Shown here piece by piece: positions 34,215 to 43,375 of a DNA stretch of 64,000 nt (positions within the stretch are counted from its first letter, which is position 1; each line of letters opens with the position of its first letter). Source of the stretch: Namhaeicola litoreus (GTDB lineage Bacteria; Bacteroidota; Bacteroidia; Flavobacteriales; Flavobacteriaceae); NCBI RefSeq assembly GCF_042679565.1, contig NZ_JBHTMY010000002.1:248001-312000 (forward strand), read 5' to 3'. The position numbers were made by a program, and so were the translations under genes. The notes beneath the pieces were generated by a model, which was given only the letters and a program-made list of their open reading frames with translations, did not search any database and was not told the origin of the DNA.

Positions 34215-35042
34215 ATGAAAAAAATATTGTTTTTGCCCATTTTAGTGGCTCTTTTATTAACCTCTTGTGTTTCACAAAAGAAATATGCCGACTTGGAAAC
34301 ATCTTACCAAGCGACAAAACAAGAACTTGTTGACGCAAAAGCGGATCTACAATCTTGTTTGATCGAAAAAACACACTTGCAAGATTTGAATGCTTCGCTT
34401 AAGATCGATAAAGATCAACAATTGAAGCAGGTAGAAAACTTGACCGTTCTTACGCAATCATCTTCAGAAAACATCAAGGAAATTATCTCTCAATTGAGTG
34501 AAAAAGACAAATACATCAATGGCATCAGAGCAGCCATGTCTAAAAAAGATTCTATCAATTTAGCCGTTGCGTTTCAGTTGAAAAAAGAATTAGCTGCGGG
34601 CATTCAAGATGAGGATATTCAAATTGATGTGGAAAAAACTGTTGTTTATATCTCTATTGCCGATAAAATGTTATTCAAAACTGGAAGTTCTGTAGTTTCA
34701 GACAAAGCTAAAATGGTGTTGGGTAAAGTAGCAACCGTAATTTCTTCAAGACCAAGTATGGAAGTACAAGTGGAAGGCTACACAGACAATGTGCCGATTT
34801 CTACGAATTGTGTAAAAGACAACTGGGATTTAAGTGTTGACAGAGCTACTTCTGTTGTAAGAGTGTTGCAAGAAGATTACAATATTGATCCAGCGAGATT
34901 AATTGCTGCTGGTAGATCTGAGTATGTTCCTCTAGAGAGCAATGCAACGCCAGAAGGAAGAGCTACAAACAGAAGAACCAGAATCGTTATTTTACCAAAA
35001 CTTGACGAATTCTTCGATATTCTAGAACAAAAACCTGAATAA
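34215..35042 (+). CDS. OmpA family peptidoglycan-associated lipoprotein
   Basis: A 275-aa envelope protein. A lipoprotein signal ends LLLTSC (Cys18). A Gln/Lys/Asp-rich coiled coil (about 25-110) follows, and the C-terminal OmpA domain (about 145-265) begins VYISIADKMLFKTGSSVV and contains VEGYTDNVPIS and the ATNRRTRIVI peptidoglycan-binding stretch. It probably tethers the outer membrane to the wall. It stands alone between its own candidate promoter and a strong terminator. Confidence 0.92.
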   Translation: MKKILFLPILVALLLTSCVSQKKYADLETSYQATKQELVDAKADLQSCLIEKTHLQDLNASLKIDKDQQLKQVENLTVLTQSSSENIKEIISQLSEKDKYINGIRAAMSKKDSINLAVAFQLKKELAAGIQDEDIQIDVEKTVVYISIADKMLFKTGSSVVSDKAKMVLGKVATVISSRPSMEVQVEGYTDNVPISTNCVKDNWDLSVDRATSVVRVLQEDYNIDPARLIAAGRSEYVPLESNATPEGRATNRRTRIVILPKLDEFFDILEQKPE

Positions 35043-35063
35043 TTTTATTTCAGCATATCATAT

Positions 35064-35092
35064 AAAAGGCGACCTACGGTCGCCTTTTTTTA
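35064..35092. terminator. Bidirectional intrinsic terminator after the OmpA lipoprotein gene
   Basis: AAAAGGCGACC (35064-35074) and GGTCGCCTTTT (35078-35088) form a perfect 11-bp stem with a TAC loop, followed by T-rich sequence. On the minus strand the stem is followed by TTTTAT, so it may also serve the convergent gene, whose stop codon sits at its edge. Confidence 0.9.
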
Positions 35093-35893
35093 TGTGTTCA
35101 GGTCTCCAAGTTCTTTTAAAAGTTCTCTTAGAAAAACCGGATTAGCCATAACTCCTGAATTATTGGTATCCTCCAACAAAATTAAGTCCGTATTTTCTGG
35201 TCTTAAAACATACAATTCCTCTGCGGAGGTATAAGGAATTACTTTATCTAACTTGCCGTGAAACATCAAAACCCTGCCTTTTAACTTTGGGAAGAATACA
35301 CTTGAATCCATCTTGTATTTTAAAATAAGGCCTACAGGTAAAAATGGATAATGGTTTTTGGCAGACAAACGCAAAGAATACATAGGTGATTCCAACACGA
35401 GTAAAATGGGCTTATTCTTCACCGCAGCTTCGACCGCAAAAAATGCGCCCATCCCCTTTCCATAAATTACTATATCTGATTCCGGATAAACATTTTTAGC
35501 GAAATCGCACCAGACTTGCACATCAGAAATCATTTTATCCTCATTAAAACTTCCTCCGCTTTTACCAAAACCTCTATAATCCATTAACAAAACATCGTAA
35601 CCTGCATTAAAAAACAAACCTGTTGATTGACCCCAAATCTGCACATTACCTGCATGGTTATGGAAATAGAGTACAATCCCTTTAGCTCGTTCATTATAAA
35701 AATGAATCCCATTTAAGAGCGCACCATCTTTCGCTTTTAAGTTAATCTCTTCAAATGGACGATCAAATTCAAATTGATGGGTAGAATCGAGTTTTACCGC
35801 GTGAAAAACAAAATAATCTTGTGTGAAGTATAAAACAAGACTAATGAGAAAAAAAATCAGAAATGCTATTCCTAAAACATATATCCATATCAT
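35090..35893 (-). CDS. Membrane-anchored alpha/beta-hydrolase fold protein lacking catalytic Ser and His
   Basis: A 267-aa protein with an N-terminal membrane helix (about 3-24) and a hydrolase fold of the BEM46/ABHD13-like type. The oxyanion region is LYFHNHAGNVQIWG, and DYRGFGKSGGS follows. The nucleophile elbow reads YGKGMG (144-149), with Gly147 in place of the serine of GxSxG, and the codon is GGG. The acid is kept in FHGKLDKVIPY (Asp216). The His region reads EDTNNSG where active relatives have GGHN-like sequence. It is therefore probably a non-enzymatic member. The reading frame is intact, so it is not an obvious pseudogene. Its role is unknown. Confidence 0.75.
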   Translation of the reverse strand: MIWIYVLGIAFLIFFLISLVLYFTQDYFVFHAVKLDSTHQFEFDRPFEEINLKAKDGALLNGIHFYNERAKGIVLYFHNHAGNVQIWGQSTGLFFNAGYDVLLMDYRGFGKSGGSFNEDKMISDVQVWCDFAKNVYPESDIVIYGKGMGAFFAVEAAVKNKPILLVLESPMYSLRLSAKNHYPFLPVGLILKYKMDSSVFFPKLKGRVLMFHGKLDKVIPYTSAEELYVLRPENTDLILLEDTNNSGVMANPVFLRELLKELGDLNT

Positions 35894-35972
35894 ATAGGCA
35901 CCTATTAATACTCAAAATTAAGTTTTACCTAAAGAAGTAATTAAATTTTAACTAATTTTAGGACATCCAATA

Positions 35973-36004
35973 AAAAAAGGCAACCTTATCAGGCTGCCTT
36001 TTTT
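35973..36004 (-). terminator. Terminator of the nqr operon
   Basis: AAAAAAGGCA (35973-35982) pairs with TGCCTTTTTT (35995-36004), with inner CCT/AGG pairing across one mismatch. On the minus strand it lies just after the nqrF stop and ends in a T run. It can also work on the plus strand. Confidence 0.85.
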
Positions 36005-36022
36005 AAAATATTTTGGAGTGAA

Positions 36023-37315
36023 TTATCCTCCGAAATCGTCAAATCTGATATTTTCATCAGGGATTCCAAAGTCTTCACCCATTTGCTGTACTGCTTTGTT
36101 CATCATTGGAGGTCCACAGAAGTACAATTCAATATCTTCAGGAGCTTCGTGTTTAGACAAATATTGATCTATTACAGCTTGGTGCACAAATCCTAAGAAT
36201 CCATCTCCTTCTTTATCAAAAATATCCTTTTTCACTTTCCAATTATCTTCTTCTAAAGGTTCTGAAAGCACGACAAAGAATTTAAAATTAGGAAAATCTC
36301 TTTCCAATTCTCTAAAGTGTTCCAAATAGAATAATTCTCTCTTTGACCTACCGCCATACCAGAAAGTTACTTTCCTGTTGGTTTTAACTGTCTTGAATAA
36401 ATGATACAAGTGAGATCTCATCGGAGCCATACCGGCACCACCACCTACATACAACATCTCTGCATCAGATTCATTGATAAAGAACTCTCCATAAGGTCCA
36501 GATACGGTTACCTTATCACCCGGTTTTCTGCTAAAAATATAACTGGAGGCTACACCCGGATTAACACTCATCCATCCATTTTTAGCTCTATCCCATGGCG
36601 GAGTGGCAATCCGCACGTTTAGCATGACATTACGACCCTCAGCAGGATAAGAAGCCATCGAGTAAGCTCTCTCTACCAATTCGCCGTTTTTCATTACCAA
36701 AGGCCACAAATCAAATTTATCCCACTCTAATTTGAACTTATCTGGTTCGCCCGGATGTTCTGCAGGATGCGCTTGAATATCTATATCGCTATAAGGCACC
36801 TCTGTTTTTGGTATTTCAATTTGAATATATCCCCCTGCCTCGTAATCCATGTCATCAGGAAGTTGAACGACAAATTCTTTGATAAAAGAGGCAACGTTAT
36901 AATTTGACACAACCGTAGCTTCGTATTTTTTAATTCCAAACACTTCCTCAGGAACGGTAATTGTCATATTTTCTTTTACTTTTACCTGACAAGCCAATCT
37001 GTTTCCGGCGGCTAATTCTTTTCTTGTAAAGTGCGGCACCTCGGTTGGTAAAGGTTCCCCTCCACCTGATTCAACCTGACATTTACATTGGATACAAGTA
37101 CCTCCACCTCCGCAAGCAGAGGGCAAGAATACTTTTTCATTACCTAAAGTCGAAAGTAAGGAAGAACCTGTTGGGACCTCAATTTCCTTCTCACCATTGA
37201 TAAGAATTTTTACTTTTCCGGAAGGTAATAACTTTGCTTTAGCAACCAATAAGATGGTCACTAAGATGAGTACTAACAATAAAGAAAATACTATACTTGC
37301 TACAATTGGATTCAT
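36023..37315 (-). CDS. nqrF: Na+-NQR subunit F (NADH dehydrogenase, 2Fe-2S and FAD)
   Basis: Electron entry subunit of the sodium-pumping NADH:quinone oxidoreductase, 430 aa. It has an N-terminal membrane helix (about 5-25). The ferredoxin domain has cysteines C68, C74, C77 and C109. An FAD/NADH-binding reductase domain follows, with RAYSMASYPAEG (FAD), YVGGGAGMAPMRSHL (nicotinamide) and YFCGPPMMNKAV near the C-terminus. It is the last gene of the operon and is followed by a terminator. Confidence 0.97.
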   Translation of the reverse strand: MNPIVASIVFSLLLVLILVTILLVAKAKLLPSGKVKILINGEKEIEVPTGSSLLSTLGNEKVFLPSACGGGGTCIQCKCQVESGGGEPLPTEVPHFTRKELAAGNRLACQVKVKENMTITVPEEVFGIKKYEATVVSNYNVASFIKEFVVQLPDDMDYEAGGYIQIEIPKTEVPYSDIDIQAHPAEHPGEPDKFKLEWDKFDLWPLVMKNGELVERAYSMASYPAEGRNVMLNVRIATPPWDRAKNGWMSVNPGVASSYIFSRKPGDKVTVSGPYGEFFINESDAEMLYVGGGAGMAPMRSHLYHLFKTVKTNRKVTFWYGGRSKRELFYLEHFRELERDFPNFKFFVVLSEPLEEDNWKVKKDIFDKEGDGFLGFVHQAVIDQYLSKHEAPEDIELYFCGPPMMNKAVQQMGEDFGIPDENIRFDDFGG

Positions 37316-37334
37316 TCTCTATAATTTCTTTTGA

Positions 37335-37952
37335 CTATAATTTAATTCCCGAAAAACTCATAAAGGCTATCGCCATCAATCCGGTAATAATAAACGTAAT
37401 CCCTAAACCTTTGAGGGGTTGAGGTACATTTGAATATGCAATTTTCTCTCTGATAGAAGCAATTGCCACAATGGCTAAAAACCATCCTACACCAGAACCT
37501 AATCCGTACACAGCAGATTCTGTGATGGTTGAAAAGTTTTTCTGTTGCATGAATAAAGCTCCCCCTAATATGGCGCAGTTAACGGCGATCAGCGGAAGAA
37601 AAATCCCTAACGCACTGTAAAGTGCAGGAGCAAATCTTTCTACGATCATTTCTACCAACTGAACCATAGAGGCGATAACGGCGATAAAAAGAATAAAACT
37701 CAAGAAACTGAGGTCTATATTGGCATATTCAGGTCCCAACCATGTTAAGGCGCCTTCTCTTAAAATATACTTATCTAATAAATAATTCACGGGTACCGTA
37801 ATGGCCAAAACAAAGATTACGGCAGCACCAAGACCAACAGCGGTTTTTACAGTTTTAGAAACTGCAAGGTAAGAACACATCCCCAGGAAATAGGCAAAGA
37901 TCATGTTCTCTATAAATATACTTCGTACAAATAAACTTCCTAATTCTTCCAT
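37335..37952 (-). CDS. nqrE: Na+-NQR subunit E
   Basis: Integral membrane subunit of 205 aa with six predicted helices. Together with NqrD it holds an intramembrane 2Fe-2S centre. The two expected cysteines are visible in FLGMCSYLAV (about residue 26) and LIAVNCAILGGALF (about 120). It is homologous to NqrD in an inverted topology. It is 19 bp upstream of nqrF. Confidence 0.97.
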   Translation of the reverse strand: MEELGSLFVRSIFIENMIFAYFLGMCSYLAVSKTVKTAVGLGAAVIFVLAITVPVNYLLDKYILREGALTWLGPEYANIDLSFLSFILFIAVIASMVQLVEMIVERFAPALYSALGIFLPLIAVNCAILGGALFMQQKNFSTITESAVYGLGSGVGWFLAIVAIASIREKIAYSNVPQPLKGLGITFIITGLMAIAFMSFSGIKL

Positions 37953-37981
37953 TTTATTTAGAATTAAATTCCGAAGCGGAA

Positions 37982-38659
37982 TTAATTATTTTCTTCAATT
38001 AATTTTCTGTTTCTAGATCTTTGGAACCAAATAATGACTCCCACCGTGATCAAGGCCATTGGCGACAATAACATAAAGCCATTGTTTTCATATCCGAATT
38101 GGTATAAACCGGTAGACTCTGCAATGGTTTTCCCTTTGTGTCCTAAGATCTCATAGCCCAATAGCTTACCTGATCCTAAAAGCTCGCGGAAAAAAGCGAC
38201 AATAATTAAAATCAAACCGTAACCTGCAGCATTACCAATACCGTCTAAAAATGATTTCCATGGTCCGTTTGCCAAAGCAAAAGCTTCCAACCTTCCCATG
38301 ATGATACAGTTGGTAATGATCAATCCAACAAAGACAGACAATTCTTTACTCACGTCATAAGCATAAGCTTTTAGAAATTGATCCACTAAAATTACCAGAG
38401 ATGCCACGATTAAAAGTTGGACAATAATTCTAATCCTACTAGGAATTAAATTTCTGATTAACGAGACGATCACATTACTAAAAACTAGTACAAATAATAC
38501 CGCCAAAGACATGACAATGGCCGGCTTTAATTGAACCGTAATGGCCAGTGCGGAACAAATACCTAAAACTTGAACCGTAATTGGATTGTCATCGTTCAGA
38601 GGATCTGTAATAAGCGCTTTATTCTTTTTTGAGAATAAGGGTTCTTTATCTTCAGCCAT
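37982..38659 (-). CDS. nqrD: Na+-NQR subunit D
   Basis: Integral membrane subunit of 225 aa, partner of NqrE. Cysteine ligands for the shared iron-sulfur centre are in VQVLGICSALAITVQ (about residue 33) and LIITNCIIMGRLEAFAL (about 117). The short charged N-terminus (MAEDKEPLFSKKN) is cytoplasmic. It lies 2 bp after nqrC. Confidence 0.97.
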   Translation of the reverse strand: MAEDKEPLFSKKNKALITDPLNDDNPITVQVLGICSALAITVQLKPAIVMSLAVLFVLVFSNVIVSLIRNLIPSRIRIIVQLLIVASLVILVDQFLKAYAYDVSKELSVFVGLIITNCIIMGRLEAFALANGPWKSFLDGIGNAAGYGLILIIVAFFRELLGSGKLLGYEILGHKGKTIAESTGLYQFGYENNGFMLLSPMALITVGVIIWFQRSRNRKLIEENN

Positions 38660-38661
38660 AA

Positions 38662-39357
38662 TTAATTGTTTTTTAAATAAGGTAAATAATTCTGCATTCT
38701 CTCTGCAATCATATTCGAAACACCATCTGAGGTTATTGTTCCTCCAGAAATAGCATCAACCCCATGTTGATCGCCAGAGGGAGCACCTCCTTTTACCGCT
38801 TTTACAGAAACAAACTCTCCGTTTTCATCGAACAATGTCTTGCCTTTAAACTGATCTTCAAACCAAGACTGATTGATTTCAGCACCTAAACCAGGAGTTT
38901 CTCCTTTATGGTCAAATGAAGCGCCAACGATCGTATTTTTATCTTCATCCAAGGCGATATATCCCCATACTGCATCCCATAATCCAGCTCCATAAAGTGG
39001 GACAACATAATAACTCTTACCTTCCTTTTCAGCGATGTACAAAGGAAAATGCTGTTCACTTTTATCTTTCTTCAACTCCTTATTCAATTCTACTGTAAAT
39101 GCATCTACTTGTTCATCAACTGTTCCATCAGGATTTAAAGAAAGTTGTTGCTTGACGTATTTGTTATACGCTTCTGTCGCTTCATCTCTCGTTACTTCAA
39201 TTCCAACAGTAGATAAAATATTCTGCATTTTCTCGTTCTTTACATTCTCTGCCTGCAATGGCTTCAAGGAGGTAGCTGCAAAAGCTAAACCGGCTGCCAC
39301 AAGAACCACCATGATAATGGCGAAAATAAATGTATAAGCATTGCTATTTTTATCCAT
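38662..39357 (-). CDS. nqrC: Na+-NQR subunit C (covalent FMN)
   Basis: A 231-aa subunit with one N-terminal membrane helix and a periplasmic flavin-binding domain. The FMN-acceptor threonine is T207 in DAISGGTITSDGVSNM, a variant of the canonical SGAT motif recognised by ApbE. GAGLWDAVWGYIALD and HKGETPGLGAEI are typical of the fold. It lies 4 bp after nqrB. Confidence 0.96.
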   Translation of the reverse strand: MDKNSNAYTFIFAIIMVVLVAAGLAFAATSLKPLQAENVKNEKMQNILSTVGIEVTRDEATEAYNKYVKQQLSLNPDGTVDEQVDAFTVELNKELKKDKSEQHFPLYIAEKEGKSYYVVPLYGAGLWDAVWGYIALDEDKNTIVGASFDHKGETPGLGAEINQSWFEDQFKGKTLFDENGEFVSVKAVKGGAPSGDQHGVDAISGGTITSDGVSNMIAERMQNYLPYLKNN

Positions 39358-39361
39358 ATTT

Positions 39362-40504
39362 CTAAGCGTTAACTTTGACTAAACGTTTTTTTCTTTTTTT
39401 GATGTTACCTTGCACCACATAGTGATCGATGGTTGGAGCAAAGACGTTCATGAGCAAGATGGCCATCATCATCCCTTCTGGTAAGGTAGGATTAACTACC
39501 CTGATCAAAATTGCAAAAATACCGATCAAAAATCCATAAATCCATTTTCCTTTGGCTGTTTGTGCTGCTGTGACAGGATCAGTTGCCATAAAGACAAGTC
39601 CAAATGCAAAACCACCTACAATCAAATGTTTCCACCAAGGAAAATTGATCAACTCATTGGTTGTACTTCCAAAAGCGTTAAAAATCAATCCCATGACTGC
39701 ACCGCCTAACAAAGTAGACAACATGATTCTCCAGCTTCCAATACCGGTAAATAGTAAAATGGCTGCACCAATCAAAATCATAAGGACAGAAGTTTCTCCA
39801 ACAGATCCAGGTATAAAGCCCATGAACATGTCATAAACACTAAAACTAGGCTGACCATTAGCAGCCAAAGTACCTAGTACTGTTTCACCAGACACCCCAT
39901 CGGCCACAGAATCTGCCACCCAAACGGTATTACCAGACATATAAGGGGCATATGAGAATAAAGCAAATGCCCTTGCTACCAGCGCAGGATTCAAAATATT
40001 CATCCCCGTTCCACCGAAAGCTTCTTTGCCAATGACAACAGCAAAAACGACAGAAACAGCTAACATCCACAATGGAAGGTCGATGGGCATAATAAGAGGA
40101 ATGAGTAATCCGGTAACCAAATACCCTTCATTCACCTCATGTCCTCTGAAAATAGCATAGGCGAATTCTATTCCCAAACCAACTGCATAAGAAACAACGA
40201 TCATAGGTACAAAACGCACCGCACCAAACATAAAATACTCCCAAAAACCGTGTCCGGCACCCATATTTTGGTATCCGATATTCCACATTCCAAAAATAAT
40301 GGTTGGAATCATGGCAATAACTACGGTAATCATAACGCGTTTGAGGTCTACCCCATCGCGAATATGTGCTCCTTTTTTGGTTGTATGATTGGGTACATAG
40401 AGAAAAGTGTCTATCCCGCTAAATGCCGGCCCATATTTTTCATACTTACCTCCTTTTTCAAAAAGAGGCTTGATTTTGTCTAATTTACTTCTTAAAAAAT
40501 CCAT
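39362..40504 (-). CDS. nqrB: Na+-NQR subunit B (covalent FMN, riboflavin)
   Basis: A large integral membrane subunit, 380 aa with about ten helices, that takes part in Na+ translocation. FGGTGMNILNPALVARAFALFSYAPYMS is strongly conserved. The FMN-acceptor threonine is T208 in DGVSGETVLG, where most family members have SGAT; the alanine is Glu here. The gene is shorter than the Vibrio subunit (about 415 aa), mostly through a shorter N-terminus. The stop of nqrA shares its first base position region, so the two are coupled. Confidence 0.95.
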   Translation of the reverse strand: MDFLRSKLDKIKPLFEKGGKYEKYGPAFSGIDTFLYVPNHTTKKGAHIRDGVDLKRVMITVVIAMIPTIIFGMWNIGYQNMGAGHGFWEYFMFGAVRFVPMIVVSYAVGLGIEFAYAIFRGHEVNEGYLVTGLLIPLIMPIDLPLWMLAVSVVFAVVIGKEAFGGTGMNILNPALVARAFALFSYAPYMSGNTVWVADSVADGVSGETVLGTLAANGQPSFSVYDMFMGFIPGSVGETSVLMILIGAAILLFTGIGSWRIMLSTLLGGAVMGLIFNAFGSTTNELINFPWWKHLIVGGFAFGLVFMATDPVTAAQTAKGKWIYGFLIGIFAILIRVVNPTLPEGMMMAILLMNVFAPTIDHYVVQGNIKKRKKRLVKVNA

Positions 40505-41853
40505 TAACCTACTTCTTTAATCATTATATCTAAACCTTTTCTGATAAGATCTTGAGCTTCAATTTTAGAAGAACTCACAAAATCAACCAAGGCGAAATCT
40601 TCCGGCGCTACTTCGTATATTCCGAGATTCTCCATTCTTTCAATATCACCCGACATAACTGCTTTAAGCAATTGCATCGGATAAATATCCAAAGGAAAAA
40701 CCTTTTCCATTTCTCCGGTAAGCACAAAAGCGCGTTCTTCACCGTTCATATTGGTATCTAAATCGTATTCTTTCTTCCCGTTTAACCACGATAGAAAAGT
40801 ACGAGACATACTAAATTTATTTCCTCCTGTAAAAGGTACCCAACCAAAAAATGAGTAGTGGTCTCCTTCAGGGATCACAGAAATAGTATCATTGTAAAAA
40901 CCTAGGAAACCAGCTTTTGATACAGCTTCACCTGTTAAAGGATTACCATTAATAATTCTATTTTTTTGATCGCTTAAATTTCCTTTGGTAATAGACTCCA
41001 ACTGGGCCGATCTGATGGTTGTATAATATTGCGGTTCTAAAACCTGAGAACCAGCCAAAGCCACTACAATACTGGGATCGTATTTTCCGTGAAGGAATAA
41101 ACTCCCAATTGCTGCTACATCCTGTGGTTTAACGGTCCAAACTCTTTCTCCTGCATTTATGGGGTCAATTCTGCTGATTTGCGTTCCAACATTTCCTGCC
41201 GGATGAATCGGATTGATTCTATGGATCTCAGCGCCTTTGATCTGAGTTAAAAAAGAATTCCCTGAAGAACTCACCGTTAAATGAACCTTTCCTTCGGTAA
41301 GTTTTGCAAGTGCCTTAATTCCTTCTTGAAATTCACTTTCCTTATTCTTTAAAACGAAATCAACGTCTGCCGATAAAGGTGCCGTAGAAAGGCCACTAAC
41401 AAAAATTGATTTAGGTTGATCATCAGGATTGGCAATGACATCATAGGGGCGCTGATTGATAAACGGCCAACAACCACTCTCTAACATCAATTGTTTTACC
41501 TCATCAGATGATAATCCATCTACTTTTTTTACCTTAAACTCTTTGAAATGATCTTGAGCATCAGCCGAGATGATGATTGATAAAATAACCCGTTTTGCTC
41601 CTCTTACAATTTCCTTGACTTCTCCACTTACAGGAGAACTGAATTTTACCTCTTCCTTTTGCTTGCTGTAAAAAAGTGTATCACCAACATTCACTTTATC
41701 GCCAACCTTGACAACTAATTTTGGTGTGATGCCGTGAAAATTTGATGGTACGATCGCAAATGTTTTAGAACGAGGCGCAGAAGATAATTTTAGCTGGGCT
41801 TTCCCCTTTAGCTTGATATCTAAGCCTTTTTTGATACGAATGTCTGTAGACAT
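40504..41853 (-). CDS. nqrA: Na+-NQR subunit A
   Basis: Peripheral cytoplasmic subunit of 449 aa implicated in quinone binding. The biotinyl-lipoyl-like start IKLKGKAQLKLSS, FHGITPKLVVKVGDKVNVGDTLF, and the central HPAGNVGTQISRIDPIN motif are characteristic. It is the first gene of nqrABCDEF. A candidate -7 element lies about 93 bp upstream of its start. Confidence 0.96.
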   Translation of the reverse strand: MSTDIRIKKGLDIKLKGKAQLKLSSAPRSKTFAIVPSNFHGITPKLVVKVGDKVNVGDTLFYSKQKEEVKFSSPVSGEVKEIVRGAKRVILSIIISADAQDHFKEFKVKKVDGLSSDEVKQLMLESGCWPFINQRPYDVIANPDDQPKSIFVSGLSTAPLSADVDFVLKNKESEFQEGIKALAKLTEGKVHLTVSSSGNSFLTQIKGAEIHRINPIHPAGNVGTQISRIDPINAGERVWTVKPQDVAAIGSLFLHGKYDPSIVVALAGSQVLEPQYYTTIRSAQLESITKGNLSDQKNRIINGNPLTGEAVSKAGFLGFYNDTISVIPEGDHYSFFGWVPFTGGNKFSMSRTFLSWLNGKKEYDLDTNMNGEERAFVLTGEMEKVFPLDIYPMQLLKAVMSGDIERMENLGIYEVAPEDFALVDFVSSSKIEAQDLIRKGLDIMIKEVG

Positions 41854-41928
41854 AATTTGCTTTAATTAATTAGATTTTTGCTTAAAAATCAGTGTATTTA
41901 AATGTTCTGATACTTAAGTCTAACAATA

Positions 41929-41953
41929 GCTTATGTTAAGCGGTGCAAATTTA
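41929..41953 (-). promoter_or_regulatory. Candidate nqr promoter with overlapping palindrome
   Basis: Minus-strand TAAATTTG (41946-41953) matches TAnnTTTG. Just downstream, at the expected transcription start, is GCTTA-TGT-TAAGC (41929-41941), a 5-bp inverted repeat that could be an operator. No -33 TTG is obvious, and the palindrome is short enough to be chance. Confidence 0.35.
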
Positions 41954-42003
41954 ATAATTATAATTCATTAGGACGAATATATTTTTCGTTTATTTATTTG
42001 AAT

Positions 42004-42011
42004 TATATTTG
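42004..42011 (+). promoter_or_regulatory. Candidate -7 element for the DUF5103 gene
   Basis: TATATTTG matches TAnnTTTG, 71 bp before ATG 42083. It is divergent from the nqr promoter within the same 229-bp intergenic region. Confidence 0.4.
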
Positions 42012-42082
42012 AAAAATAGCCTTGGGCACAAAATAAACAAGGCCTTTAGGGCCATGAGATAAATCCCGTTTTAGTGTTTTCT

Positions 42083-43357
42083 ATGAACCTTTTTGATCAA
42101 AACTTCCAATTAATACATCGTTTAACCTTACTTTTTTTTGGGTTCTGTTCTTTCACGGGAATCGCTCAGGAAATCATAGAAATTGCAGAACCATCCCATA
42201 TTAAAACGGTTGTTTTCGAAGCGAATAGCAAAGATACTTATATTCCTGTCATTCAACTGGGTCAAAAATTATCATTTTCATTTGACGATCTTGAAGGAGA
42301 TCAAAAAATTTATTACTACAGAATAGACCATTGCGAATACAATTGGCAAAAATCGAGTTTGTTATCCACCGAATTTATTGCAGGCTATCAGGAAGATCGC
42401 CTCAGAGACTTTGAAAATTCTTTCAATACGCTCCAACCTTATACCCATTACACCTTACAGATTCCAAATCGGGATATGCAATTAAAGATTAGCGGTAATT
42501 ATTTGTTATCGGTTTTAGACCAATACAGAAATACGGTTTTTACACGCCGGTTTATCGTGTATCAACCTTTGGTGGATGTTGGTGTTTCGGTACACAGAAG
42601 CAGAAATATTGAATATATCAATCAAAAACAAGATGTAGAATTTCGTATTAATTTAGGCAATCTACAAGTGCGAAATCCTTACCAGGACATTCAAGTAATG
42701 GTTTTAAAAAATTGGGATTGGAATTCTGCCTTGTATAATATTCCACCAAAATATGTCAACAATAACCAACTTCTCTATAATTATGTGAGTGAAATTTCAT
42801 TTTGGGGCGACAATGAATACCTTTATTTTGATACCAAAGAAATTAGAAACGCCACAAATAACATCAGACAGACCAGAATGTTAGATATATTTAACACCTT
42901 TTTGTACATCGATCAGGAAAGAAGAAATATGCCTTACACAGTTTATCCCGATATCAACGGAAATTTTGCGGTTCGTAATTTAGACGGAAATCAATCTTTG
43001 CTCGAAACGGATTACAGTTTAGTCCATTTCAAATTAGAAACCACTGCTGAGTTAAATGGAAAAGACTTATATGTCTTTGGAAATTATAACAACTGGCAAA
43101 TTGGCGATCAAAATAAAATGATCTATAACAACAAAACGAACTTATTTGAACTGAGCCTTCCTTTTAAACAAGGGTTTTATAATTATTTGTACGTAGCCGC
43201 CGATCAACAAGGAAAAATTGACAAGAAAGCCATTGAAGGTTCTTATTACCAAACCGAAAACGAATATGTTGTGGTGGTCTATTTTAAACAATTCGGCGAT
43301 AGATTCACTCAGGTGATTGGTATTGGCTCCGGAAATTCAGAAATATTAAGAAATTAA
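42083..43357 (+). CDS. DUF5103 protein, type IX secretion system plug protein
   Basis: A 424-aa secreted protein with signal peptide (cleavage near TGIAQ/E). DUF5103 proteins include the Plug, shown in Flavobacterium johnsoniae to close the periplasmic end of the SprA translocon when no substrate occupies it. Aromatic-rich beta segments run throughout (YYYRIDHCEYNWQKSS, FISFWGDNEYLYFD-like stretches), and a carbohydrate-binding-like fold with LYVFGNYNNWQIGDQNKM lies near the C-terminus. ATG 42083 is preferred to GTG 42074. Its presence implies a type IX system elsewhere in the genome; no other T9SS gene is in the window. Confidence 0.82.
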   Translation: MNLFDQNFQLIHRLTLLFFGFCSFTGIAQEIIEIAEPSHIKTVVFEANSKDTYIPVIQLGQKLSFSFDDLEGDQKIYYYRIDHCEYNWQKSSLLSTEFIAGYQEDRLRDFENSFNTLQPYTHYTLQIPNRDMQLKISGNYLLSVLDQYRNTVFTRRFIVYQPLVDVGVSVHRSRNIEYINQKQDVEFRINLGNLQVRNPYQDIQVMVLKNWDWNSALYNIPPKYVNNNQLLYNYVSEISFWGDNEYLYFDTKEIRNATNNIRQTRMLDIFNTFLYIDQERRNMPYTVYPDINGNFAVRNLDGNQSLLETDYSLVHFKLETTAELNGKDLYVFGNYNNWQIGDQNKMIYNNKTNLFELSLPFKQGFYNYLYVAADQQGKIDKKAIEGSYYQTENEYVVVVYFKQFGDRFTQVIGIGSGNSEILRN

Positions 43358-43375
43358 CCTCATAAAATTTTAACC

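Noticed and set aside
35090..35893. Calling the hydrolase-fold gene a pseudogene
   Set aside because: The frame is complete with a membrane anchor and terminators on both sides; only catalytic residues differ, so loss of function in catalysis is not evidence of gene decay.
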